Below, in pieces: positions 1-8,823 of a stretch of DNA of 64,000 nt. Made by a program: the position numbers and the translations under genes. Within the stretch, counting starts at the first letter, position 1. Each line of letters opens with the position of its first letter. The DNA comes from Rhipicephalus microplus (lineage: Eukaryota; Arthropoda; Arachnida; Ixodida; Ixodidae): contig NC_134700.1 of the NCBI RefSeq assembly GCF_043290135.1, positions 245,339,039 to 245,403,038 of the forward strand. Direction: 5' to 3'. Below the pieces are notes generated by a model, which was not told the origin of the DNA, did not search any database, and was given only the letters and a program-made list of their open reading frames with translations.

Positions 1-358
1 CTCGGCTGCTCGGTTAAATACCTTGCGCGCGACATTCCAGACGGTTCTCGTCATTTCGTCGGCGCGATGCGCAGCGAAGGCTGGGAAGAGGGCGAGACGG
101 TTGGAAGTCCCTCCGCGTCCGATGACTCAACTCGGCGTGGCCACGCCCCTTTCGTTCTGGAAAAATCGAGTGTTTGCTCGGCCGCCGTTGTGGGGTGAGG
201 AGGTTCGTCGGTGAAGCCACGCTTCTGCGGGGAGAGCGCGCGCCCGGGGAGCCTTGGCTGTTTGTTTCTTTTTTTTTCTTTTGACCTCGCGGCGTTTCTC
301 CCGCCCGTTATCGCAAGAATTTGGTGGCGCGCCCATTTTTAGCGCTCGTTTTGTGACA
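1..358 (-). repeat. 3' LTR, truncated by the window edge
   Basis: This stretch matches 3933-4290 almost base for base; the differences seen are a few substitutions and a homopolymer length change. The inner end (358 on the plus strand) reads TGTGACA, which is TGTCACA on the element strand, the expected LTR start. Only about a third of the 1128-bp LTR is present. Confidence 0.9.
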
Positions 359-373
359 CTGCCCCCCACTTTA
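359..373 (-). other. polypurine tract of the Gag-only element
   Basis: On the minus strand the bases just before the 3' LTR read AAAGTGGGGGGCAG followed by TGTCACA. A purine run abutting an LTR start is the usual plus-strand priming site of LTR retroelements. Confidence 0.75.
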
Positions 374-740
374 AGAATATTATCTCACAATATTCAAAAC
401 CACACAAACGAGCGCGAACAGTCGCCGCACACTCTCACAGACTGTAACCTAGTCCGTCGCTCATGACACGTCACATTCACAATAGATCACTTAATACAAT
501 TGTACATTATAATTCAATTACACAACACGTGAAAACACAACCACAAGCACATGAGTACAACACTCCACCACACATTCCCAATGATACAAATGTACAAAGT
601 TCTCTCACTACAACAATGGTACAATACTATACATCACACCACAGCACAACACTTCGACACTTGTGACACAGGATACCACAACATTAACACAACATATGGC
701 ACTCAACACTGCCAAACACATTCTGCTTTGACCTCAGCAC

Positions 741-2960
741 TTATCCTGTGTACTTTGAGCTGCGCTTGCGTCCTTTCTTGCGGTGCTCGCTCGATCTCTT
801 CTTGTGTTTCCACGTTCTTTTTCGGCGAGCCCCTTCCAACGACGATATCTGAGGCGTCGTCTCAGCCATCGTTGTCTCTTCCGACACCGTTAACGCGTCA
901 TTACATTCGACGGGTCCTGTCTGTTTATTTACCCGCTTGATCATGTCCCTACATTTTGCCCGGCTGGCCAACTCCGTCTCCTTTACACTGTCGGTCGGTT
1001 GAGGTCGTGCCGACGTAAGTCCGGTTGCTCGGCCCGTGAACTTATTCGACACGATCGTCTTCTCCTTCGCTGTCTCTTGCGCCGCAGCTTCACCTTGGGC
1101 TCTAGTGAGATCCGTCACGGGATGCTCCTCCACTGTATCTCGCGGCCGCTGTGTTAGCGAGGGCTCTATCTTCGGGTCTTTTCCCAAACATTCTGGATCA
1201 CTTGGCCCTCGCGCCCCGTCGATGTTTCCGATGACAAGGTCATACAGGGGGGTCGTCATGCATAAAGCAGTAACCTTCCCGCTGAAGTACGGGGTTTCAA
1301 CCTCAATTTCTGCTTCGGGAAGCATCCGAACCGTACGGTCAATTAGGCAAACCGGTTTAGTTTTGCCTGTTAACTCACTTTCCCGTACCAAATTTCTCCG
1401 CACGATAACAGTGGAGCTGCCGGTATCTCTTAACACCGTAATCTTTTTGTCAGCAACTTTTCCAGGCAGCGTTGGCATTCCCTTCGTAACACCGGTTGGC
1501 TGTTTTGACATTACAGCACCCACAATAGGAATTTTCTCCCCATTCTTCAACTCTACGAATCCATCGGTGACGGCATTATTATCGGATTTCGGTGCCGCTT
1601 GCACACAAGATACCTGGTGAGTTTGACTCACTCCGTTTCGACATGCGTCTGCTTTGTGCCCAGTCTGACCACACTTAAAACATTTTACTACCGTAGGGTT
1701 CGTAAAGATCGTTCGACAGTTTTTCGCGCGATGACCCACTCGGTTACACAAAAAACATCGCGGAATGCTTTCTGGTGCACGCTTCTTTTTTTCGGGAGCC
1801 AATTTCTTCGAATCATCGGGACAATCCTTCTTGACCTTGGCCAAATTAGTGCCACCTTGCGCTTCCAAGAATTGATCAGCCAATTCAAGCATGTCTTCAA
1901 GTGAGTCAGCCTTCCTCTCTTTTAAGTACAGTGACAAGCTTGGGTGGCAACTAGTAAGAAATTGTTCTCTAATTAGCAACTCTCTAAGCTCATCGTACTC
2001 CTGTGCTGTCCCTGAAAGTTCAATCCATCTGTCGAAATAATGGCAAAGTCGGGTGGCATACTGCGTAGCCGTCTCACCATCAGCTGGTTTTCCTGTCCGA
2101 AATCTGTCCCGGAATCCTTCTACAGTAAATCTAAATCGCTTCAGCAAAGCAGCTTTCACCTTGGCATAGTTGGCTGCATCGGTCGGCGTCAGCCTACCGT
2201 ACACACTGAGCGCTTCACCACTCAAGCAAGTACTCAAAGCAGTTGCCCATTGCTGTTCTGGCCAATTCTGGCTCTTCGCAATCGTCTCAAATCTGTGGAG
2301 GTACGCGTCTAGGTCGTCCTTCCTTTCATCAAACGCTACGAGCAGCTTGCTTGGGTTCAAGCGGAAGCCGTGATCTTCCCGTTCGCTGCTCTCAACTCTA
2401 GCTTGGACGGGAGTTTCACTTCGCTGTTGCAAACGGAGCCGCTCGAGTTCCATCTCGTGCTGCCGCTGCCGTTCTCTTTCCTCTCTTTCTTCTTTCGCCC
2501 TCTCAGCTGCCAGTCTTTCTTTCTCCAGCTCCAACTTCAATTGCAGCTCTCTTTCTTCTTTAAGCTGTCGCTCCCTTGCCTCTCTTTCTTCTTTCAGCTG
2601 TCGCTCCTTTGCCTCTCTTTCTTCTTTCAGCTGTCGCTCCTTTGCCTCTCTTTCTTCTCTCGCCCTTTCAGCTGCCAGCTTTTCTCTCTCCAACTCCAAC
2701 TTCAGTTGTTGCTCTCTTTCTTCCTTCGCTCTCTCAGCTGCCAACCTCTCTCGTTCCAACTCAGCTGCTTTTTCTTCCTTGACCCTCTCAGCTGCCAACC
2801 TCTCTCGTTCTAACTCAGCGGCTTTTTCTTCCTTGGCTCTCTCCGCTGCCAACCTCTCTCTCTCCACCGCCTCTTTCTCCTTCTGGCTTACCCACTTCCG
2901 TAGTTCGGCGCCAGAAAGACCCATCTTCTCACCAAGAGCAACTAACTTTTCGAGATCCAT
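741..2960 (-). CDS. Gag-protease polyprotein of the LTR element
   Basis: This is a 739-codon open frame from the ATG at 2960; the in-frame extension to 2993 would need a TTG start. Residues about 25-190 are almost pure Glu/Arg/Lys/Ala with short tandem repeats (RLAAERAKEE type), a predicted long coiled coil. A Ty3-type Gag capsid region follows at about 205-340. Two CCHC zinc knuckles of the C-x2-C-x4-H-x4-C form lie near residues 400 and 428 (CFLCNRVGHRAKNC, CFKCGQTGHKADAC) and would bind the RNA. An aspartic protease motif RDTGSS sits at about 511. The C-terminus ends in a Lys/Arg-rich tail. There is no RT, RNase H or integrase domain and no frameshift that would expose one. The frame is intact, so a particle-forming Gag could still be made; that is inference. 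Confidence 0.85.
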   Translation of the reverse strand: MDLEKLVALGEKMGLSGAELRKWVSQKEKEAVERERLAAERAKEEKAAELERERLAAERVKEEKAAELERERLAAERAKEEREQQLKLELEREKLAAERAREEREAKERQLKEEREAKERQLKEEREARERQLKEERELQLKLELEKERLAAERAKEEREERERQRQHEMELERLRLQQRSETPVQARVESSEREDHGFRLNPSKLLVAFDERKDDLDAYLHRFETIAKSQNWPEQQWATALSTCLSGEALSVYGRLTPTDAANYAKVKAALLKRFRFTVEGFRDRFRTGKPADGETATQYATRLCHYFDRWIELSGTAQEYDELRELLIREQFLTSCHPSLSLYLKERKADSLEDMLELADQFLEAQGGTNLAKVKKDCPDDSKKLAPEKKKRAPESIPRCFLCNRVGHRAKNCRTIFTNPTVVKCFKCGQTGHKADACRNGVSQTHQVSCVQAAPKSDNNAVTDGFVELKNGEKIPIVGAVMSKQPTGVTKGMPTLPGKVADKKITVLRDTGSSTVIVRRNLVRESELTGKTKPVCLIDRTVRMLPEAEIEVETPYFSGKVTALCMTTPLYDLVIGNIDGARGPSDPECLGKDPKIEPSLTQRPRDTVEEHPVTDLTRAQGEAAAQETAKEKTIVSNKFTGRATGLTSARPQPTDSVKETELASRAKCRDMIKRVNKQTGPVECNDALTVSEETTMAETTPQISSLEGARRKRTWKHKKRSSEHRKKGRKRSSKYTG

Positions 2961-3139
2961 TGTGTCTCGCAAATAAAACCTTGCCGCGTGCAAAAAGTAT
3001 CTGCCTAGATCAGTCTATCGGAACACTCCCCTGCACTCGTTAACGAGAACACTGAACAACACACAAAATCCTTACGATAGCACTATCAACAACTCGAGGC
3101 TCTTTCTCACTACTTTGGACACACTGTGCACCAAAAGGT

Positions 3140-3157
3140 CCTGTTTCGCGGACGCCA
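3140..3157 (-). other. probable tRNA primer-binding site
   Basis: On the minus strand, 7 bases after the LTR end TGTGACA, the sequence reads TGGCGTCCGCGAAACAGG. A TGG start close to the LTR end is expected of a site complementary to a tRNA 3' CCA end. The tRNA species was not determined. Confidence 0.6.
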
Positions 3158-3164
3158 GATTAAT

Positions 3165-4292
3165 TGTCACACATGTCCCGTTAATTAGGGAGGCGATCGC
3201 CGGGCTAATTCCAAGGGCCGAAGTATCGGCCCCCCGAACCGCACCACGAAAGCGTGGACAATTTAGAAGTGGTCCTTTTTGGCGCGCCAGCGGACGCCGG
3301 CTGTGGCCCAAAGAACAAGTCAGAGCCGAGAGTTGATAAACAAACAAATTATATTCTCAATAATGGCAGATCGAAAACAATACACAAGAATGCACACTCC
3401 ACAATAGCTACATACAATACGTCACCAATCAAACAACGTACTACACAGTACAATCAGCCACACTCAAAACAACGGACACAGACAACAATACGCACTACAA
3501 TGCAGTCGCATGCATTGAACAACCAAGACACTTAAAGACTAGACAGATAGAAAACCTATTCAGTCCCAAGTTCTTGGAACCAAAGTCTAGATGATACTCT
3601 TCCGAGAATCACTCACGCAAAGTCCAGCATTGTTGTCGTTCCGCAGCCCTCGAAGTTTCTCTTCCAGGAAACCTCCCGTCTTCAATAGGCCACTCTCCAA
3701 GCTTCAAACTTCTTCGCCGGAAACACGTCGGCTTCACACACGCAGCTGTTGCCACGCGTCTTCGCTCGATAGCGGTAAACACACGCTCTTGCCTGTAGCT
3801 CGAGCCTTCACCCCTCAGGTGGAAATCCTCTTCATCTCCGGCTTCGTCCCTACGGACCAAAACCTTCGCCGACTACACGGCGGAATCTCTACGCGCTCTG
3901 GCGCTCACTTCCGTCTCCTCCTGATCTCTCATCTCGGCTGCTCGGTTAAATACCTTGCGCGCGACATTCCAGACGGTTCTCGTCATTTCGTCGGCGCGAT
4001 GCGCAGCGAAGGCTGGGAAGAGGGCGAGACGGTTGGAAGTCCCTCCGCGTCCGATGACTCAACTCGGCGTGGCCACGCCCCTTTCGTTCTGGAAAAATCG
4101 AGTGCTTGCTCGGCCGCCGTTGTGGGGTGAGGAGGTTCGTCGGTGAAGCCACGCTTCTGCGGGGGAGAGCGCGCGCCCGGGGAGTCTTGGCTGTTTGTTT
4201 CTTTTTTTTTTCTTTTGACCTCGCGGCGTTTTTCCCGCCCGTTATCGCAAGAATTTGGTGGCGCGCCCATTTTTAGCGCTCGTTTTGTGACA
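3165..4292 (-). repeat. 5' LTR, 1128 bp
   Basis: On the element strand the LTR begins TGTCACA at 4292 and ends TGTGACA at 3165, a perfect 7-bp terminal inverted repeat with the canonical TG...CA ends. A TATTTAA box is present at about 3951-3945, and an A/T-rich stretch (GAATATAATTTG) lies further downstream. It contains no coding sequence I can support. Confidence 0.8.
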
Positions 4293-4453
4293 CAGAGCAC
4301 TAGGACGGACGGCCGTCTTTGCACACCACATAACGGACATCAAAAAAAACGGCAGGAAAGGGAAGATGGAAGCTCGCGATGAAAAATCAGTAAACAGTGG
4401 CTGTGTCGAGCCAACGTTTCGACAAGTGGACTTGTTCTCTTTAACGTTAGAAT

Positions 4454-5126
4454 AGAACTGATTTCTTTAGCGCTAGCGTGTCTGCGCTTCGTACCCTCTC
4501 ATCCGTCTTAATGAAGGAGGGGGAGAGGGCATCATTGGATATGGGGGTCTGAGACAGCGGGGAGAGCGTGTGCTGTGACGAATTGTATGAGTGAAGAGGG
4601 AACAGGTGTTCCGTGAATAAAAAGAAAATAAGGAAGCGGTGGGGAAGTGAGGATGTACACGCGTCGCTGGATCACGGTTGTCGTAAGTTAATGTTAAGTT
4701 TGAAATTCCTAGACGAAGGGCTTAACTCACAATGGTTTTCTTTGTATATGTACCTTACGGAATGAATTCAAGAGCCCCTTTAGAAACGTTCATACTTACT
4801 GGTCGGAGTGTATTGAACTTAACAAGTTGCGACTGTGTATGTTATCAAAACACCGGTAGACAGCCAACAATACCTAGATTACACTGGTCACCACCCGCGA
4901 CGCAGCAAACAAGAGATTTTCGTCGGACAAGCGAGGCGTATAAGAAGGATCTGTAGCGACGACGGTGAATACCTTTACGGCTTGAGCAATCAAAAGGAAG
5001 CATTGGTAGAAAAAAAATTGTCCAGAAGGCGCCCTAAACAACCTTGTTTACCCTCTCTACCACCTAGGTTAGGATGGAGTAGAGGATACGAAGCGTAGAC
5101 GGGCTAGCGCTAAAGAAATCCGTTCT
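4454..5126. repeat. inverted-repeat-bounded segment, about 673 bp
   Basis: 4454-4500 (AGAACTGATTTCTTTAGCGC...) and 5081-5126 are inverted copies, about 47 bp with roughly five mismatches, and weaker similarity continues inward. The segment carries a Penelope-like fragment. It may be a foldback/MITE element, or the terminal repeats of a Penelope-like element in inverted orientation. The sequence just outside the left arm (4383-4450, including CAACGTTTCGACAAG) recurs in reverse at 6198-6290. Confidence 0.6.
4826..5060 (+). pseudogene. Penelope-like element RT fragment
   Basis: Conceptual translation gives a block with the order DSQQYLDYT, HPRRSKQEI, GQARRIRRICS and DDGEY. This matches the pattern I know from the end of the Penelope-like RT domain (a T/D-x-x-QYL stretch, then HP..K..I..GQ...RRICS). 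Flanking frames are broken and no GIY-YIG endonuclease is visible, so this is a fossil. Assignment rests on motif recall only. Confidence 0.55.
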
Positions 5127-6160
5127 GTTTATTTTATTTATTTATTTGTTTTTACATACTGCAACCCGTAAGGGCTATGGCAGGAGTGGGTAACAGGCCG
5201 GTACAAAACATGGTGTAATACTTTGCGAAGGAAAGCAAAATACAAAGTGGCAATACATGGCATCACATGGTGGCCTAATGAAGACATGGTGGCAAGGAAG
5301 AGAACACAGTAAACACAGTAAACAGTGAAACGGAAAAAGACAAACTGTCAAAGGGTATTTATGGATAACAAGAATTCATTTAAGGGCAAAGAACGTATGT
5401 CACCGGATAAGTTATTCTAAAGTTCAACAGTTCATGGAAAGAAGCTAAATTTAAACGTGTTAGTACGTGCGTAGAATGGTGTCATATTCGAAGGATGGTA
5501 TTGGCGTGTTGAAGAGGGTCTGGAACATGTTAAGTAGAGATCTTTCGAAAGTTTGCACGTCGAATAAATTATAGAATGTAATAACTTGAGAGAGAGAGAG
5601 AGATAAAAATGCAAGGAAAGGCAGGGAGGTTAACCAGACGCACATCCGGTTTGCTACCCTGCACTGGGGAGGGGATAAAGGGGAGATAAGAGGTTGCAGA
5701 AAGATGAGAAGGTACACACAATCACGAGCACACTCGGGGAGCACACACAGTTTACAGGCGGTCGCTCAGGTTTGTTGACTTAAGGTAAAGTAGCAGTGCT
5801 TTAGTTGCTTTCTGCGCAACTGAGGCAGATGCCCAAGGTCCTAGTATCTTCTGCACACAAAATGGTCCGGGGTCAAGTCGATTCAAAACCATCCGTAGCT
5901 GGCATCGCTGTGTGTCGTAGCAAGCGAGACTCAATGGTCCTTCGCGATGAAAGTAGAGATAGGTTCAAAGATGGTAATGCTGACGTAGGTGAAAAAGCAG
6001 AGTCATAACGCCTGAAGATGAATCTAATGGCCTTTTTCTGTACCGATTCTATTTGTTTTATTTCGCACTGGTTGTAGGGGTTCCATACAGGTGACGCGTA
6101 TTTGAGCACGGGGCAGATAAGGGTCTTGTACACAGTTAGTTTTGTATCGCTAGGGGTCGC
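5127..6160 (-). mobile_element. 3' end of a non-LTR retrotransposon, split by a repeat
   Basis: Minus-strand translation of 6133-5937 gives a typical C-terminal RT/thumb segment (LICPVLKYASPVWNPY... then IESVQKKAIRFI). A further C-terminal stretch (FYARTNTFKFSFFP) appears at about 5480-5432. Between them lies a (GA)n-headed repeat. The element ends at 5127-5150 in an AAATAAATA-type tail on the minus strand, preceded by an untranslated stretch. It is 5'-truncated and not functional. The family is a CR1/L2/Jockey-like LINE without RNase H; the finer clade is uncertain. Confidence 0.6.
5586..5936 (+). repeat. (GA)n-headed interspersed repeat inside the LINE remnant
   Basis: A (GA)8 run at 5587-5603 is followed by AAGGCAGGGAGGTTAACCAG and then GGTTTGCTACCCTGCACTGG. 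Related sequence is found inverted at 14190-14320 and, more diverged, at 20956-21030. It interrupts the coding remnant of the LINE between 5937 and about 5580, so it is a later insertion. Confidence 0.55.
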
Positions 6161-6197
6161 AGATAGTGTACGCCGGAGGTAACAAAGTTTAACTGTT

Positions 6198-6394
6198 TAA
6201 CTGGTAACTGTTCTGGCCTTGAGGAAAACAAGTCCGCTCGTCGAAACGTTGGCTCGAGACAACCCCTGTTTACTGTTTTTTTTTTCGTATACCGGACAGT
6301 CAAACAGGATGTGGCATAGCGTCTCCTCGCAACGACAGGCGTCGCACCAACAGACAATGATGCCAACGAAAGTAAAGGGGAGTCCCCATATCAT
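6198..6394 (-). pseudogene. LINE ORF2 C-terminal zinc-finger fragment
   Basis: Minus-strand translation of 6394-6275 contains CWCDACRCEETLCHILFDCP, a Cys/His cluster of the C-x2-C...H-x4-C kind found at the C-terminus of RNase H-bearing LINEs such as the I group. The rest is the 3' repeat unit shared with 4383-4452. It is too short to place in a family. Confidence 0.45.
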
Positions 6395-6789
6395 TTATGT
6401 AGATGTCATGTGTAAATGAGGAACAACGGCGAATTCATTGCTGGCCCTTGGGGCATGCTAGAGGACACATCAACTTTCCGGAATGGCTTACACAACAACC
6501 TCTTGCATTCTTAAATATAAATACTCGTTTATTTAGTGACAACGGTGTCGTCCAAGTTATACATTTTCAGTTCTTCAATCAATATTGAGCGGAGTACAAC
6601 GTCAAAGGTTCTTCAGAATATATAGAGACAGGCAGTCAGCAGAGAAATCTTTACCAAAACCATGCAGTATAAGTCAGATGTCATTTCAAGTAACAGCGTT
6701 GTACACAAAAAACGACTACGAACGCCGTGCTGCTGAGAATTGAGTAAGGATTACGTGCGCATATACGTCATAACATTGGTAAATGGCAC

Positions 6790-8485
6790 ATGGTAAAGTA
6801 CTTTACGAGAAAAACGTGTCAGCAGCACCTCCAGAAAGGCACTAACGACGGCCACAACGTCGTCGCTGTCGACACCGGAACGAAATTACTGTGTCATCAG
6901 TTCGCCACGACGTTGAATAAAGCCAAGGCTGACCGAAAAGGCTCGAAGTGTGGACCGCTCGTCTCATCTATAATAACGGTGGCAGGAGTCCGCACAGCAA
7001 GAATCACCGTCAATAATCTGACTTATCCTGCGAGCATTGTGATCCTACAGCATTACATGTGATACTTGGGATGGACTGCTTGTGTTATCACACCGCCATC
7101 ACCGATCTGCGGAGATCTCAGTCAATAACAATAACCTTAGAAAAAGCACTTCTACCCAACACGACGCCAGAGGATCGCAACATTGAATGGTATAGAACAG
7201 CAGGTAACCGTTTCGCCTTTCCCGAGCGTCTTTTTCAGCGGCACTGAAAAATAGACTTTCAAGGCGACGTCGAGGGCGACTAGCACCAGCTTCTGAACCG
7301 TCACGTTTGCGTCGCAAGAAGCATGGCCGAGCTGCATGATGATAAAACAAAGGTAATGCTACAAACTTCGGCTCCGAATATAGGTAGCTCAACTTCGATA
7401 CGACAATCACCTACATGGACGAGTTTGTGCAAGCCAGCAATGCTGTCACTCTCTTCGATACTACCGAACCTGCTTCGACGAATCAATGAGCCCACCACAC
7501 TTCAACGTCAACACGGGCCTTCCGAAACACAAGCACGACCAACTCAAAGCCTTGCTTCTTGAATTCAAGGATGTCTTCTGGGGGTTGTCAAGAATCTGAC
7601 AGACCTCACTCGCGAAACATCGCATCATAACTGAAGAAAGTGCCCGACCGATCTGGCAGAGCCCGTATCGAGTTTTGACGCGAGAATGCGATGCCGTCAA
7701 GAAACAAGTCGATGAAATGTTACGTGACGGTATATATCATTCAGCAGTGCAGGAGTCCATGGCCATCTCCTGTGGTGTTTGTGAAGAACAAAGGTGAAAC
7801 CTCATGTTTGTGTGTGGATTATCTTTGCCTGAACCGAATTATGAAGAAGGACGTGTATCCTCTCCCACGGATAGATCACGCCCTAGATCGACTCCGCAAC
7901 GCGGTGCATCGATAAACCTCAAGGCCGACTACTGGCAAGTCGAAGTTGACGAGAGAGACCGAGAAAGGACTGCGTTTATAACACCAGACGGCCTGATAGA
8001 GTTCAAGGTCATGCATTTTGTTCTTTGCTCGGTATCTTCGACTTTCAAACGAGTTATGGATACAGTATTGACAGACTTGAAGCCAAGTAGCACACTTGCT
8101 TCGTGTACTTAGGCTGCGTTTTTTTGTGTTCGCCTAAACTTTGGACGAGCACCTCCGACACCTTGAAGTTGAACTTCAAGTAATGAAGACTTCCGGACTC
8201 AATCTGAATCCAGAAAAGTACCGCTTCGCGTACGAGGCCACGGGAATAGGCCACCCAACAACAAGAAGGACGTTAAGTCGACTTTTCGGCGGCTTGCGCG
8301 CTTATTACAGACGCTCCCTTTAAGGCACTTTCGCAGATTGCCGAGCCACTAACTCAAAAAATATCGATGTGCAATTCAAGTGGGCAACAGCGCAAGTCGA
8401 GGCATTTTAAGAAGATAAACTACTCCTGCAGACGCCTCCGATACTTCAATTTTCCGCTGTACCTACGGGATGTCCAAGAACAGGT
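6790..8485 (+). pseudogene. decayed Ty3/gypsy protease and RT remnant
   Basis: A protease-like piece with VDTGT at about 6868 and ILGMDCL at about 7062 is followed, after broken frames, by RT signatures: CVDYLCLNRIMKKDVYPLPR (about 7815), LKADYWQVEVDERDRERTAF (about 7918) and FKVMHFVLCSV (about 8002). A connection region (AYYRRSL) follows at about 8310. The YxDD active-site segment is lost around 8100, where stops and a shift occur. No LTRs of this element are visible. It is an old copy of a family different from the two better-preserved gypsy elements here. Confidence 0.75.
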
Positions 8486-8595
8486 AGACTAAACATTTAA
8501 CATCTCTGAACTTTTCACATATGTGTTTGTGCTTACTACCAAGCTTAAATTAAGAGCTTGGAATTCCTAATATGAAGCACACTTTTCGTACGGTG

Positions 8596-8762
8596 TGTAT
8601 CGTGCTGGGTCATGCTGACCATGACTCATGATGCGCACTCCGGTGCGCACCGACCGATTATGCCTAATATAAGCGGCGACAATAAACCCGGCAAGGCATT
8701 GCTGCATCCTGCTTCATCGGTGACCGTCTCAGTTTTTGATCAGCCTACCTGGGTCTGATACA
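8596..8762 (+). repeat. 5' LTR with compact promoter
   Basis: It begins TGTATC and ends GATACA, a perfect 6-bp terminal inverted repeat. It contains an AATATAAG TATA-type box at 8666-8673 and an AATAAA poly(A) signal at 8681-8686, so promoter and polyadenylation signal lie within about 20 bp of each other. Confidence 0.9.
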
Positions 8763-8780
8763 TGTTGTCAGAAGAGGGAT
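8763..8780 (+). other. primer-binding site
   Basis: TGTTGTCAGAAGAGGGAT directly follows the LTR. Its position is that of the tRNA primer site; it resembles the TGGTGTCAGAAG-type sites I recall from Mag-like elements but has TGT rather than TGG. The tRNA was not confirmed. Confidence 0.55.
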
Positions 8781-8823
8781 CGACGGCGGATGCTACCACA
8801 TCGCTTCGCCGGTGCCGACAATC

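Larger units (their letters stand above)
1..4292 (-). mobile_element. LTR retrotransposon coding only Gag-protease (Ty3/gypsy-like)
   Basis: The two LTR copies overlap at 1-358 and 3933-4290 with about 1% difference. In element orientation (minus strand) the order is 5' LTR 4292-3165, primer-binding site near 3157, one open reading frame 2960-741, an AT-rich non-coding stretch 740-374, a polypurine tract at 373-359, then the 3' LTR, which runs off the window. The interior is only about 2.8 kb, against roughly 4-5 kb for a complete Ty3/gypsy interior, and holds no reverse transcriptase, RNase H or integrase. I infer a non-autonomous element mobilised in trans by a complete relative. The near-identical LTRs indicate recent insertion. 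The target duplication cannot be checked because the left end is outside the window; the right flank begins CAGAG. Confidence 0.85.
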
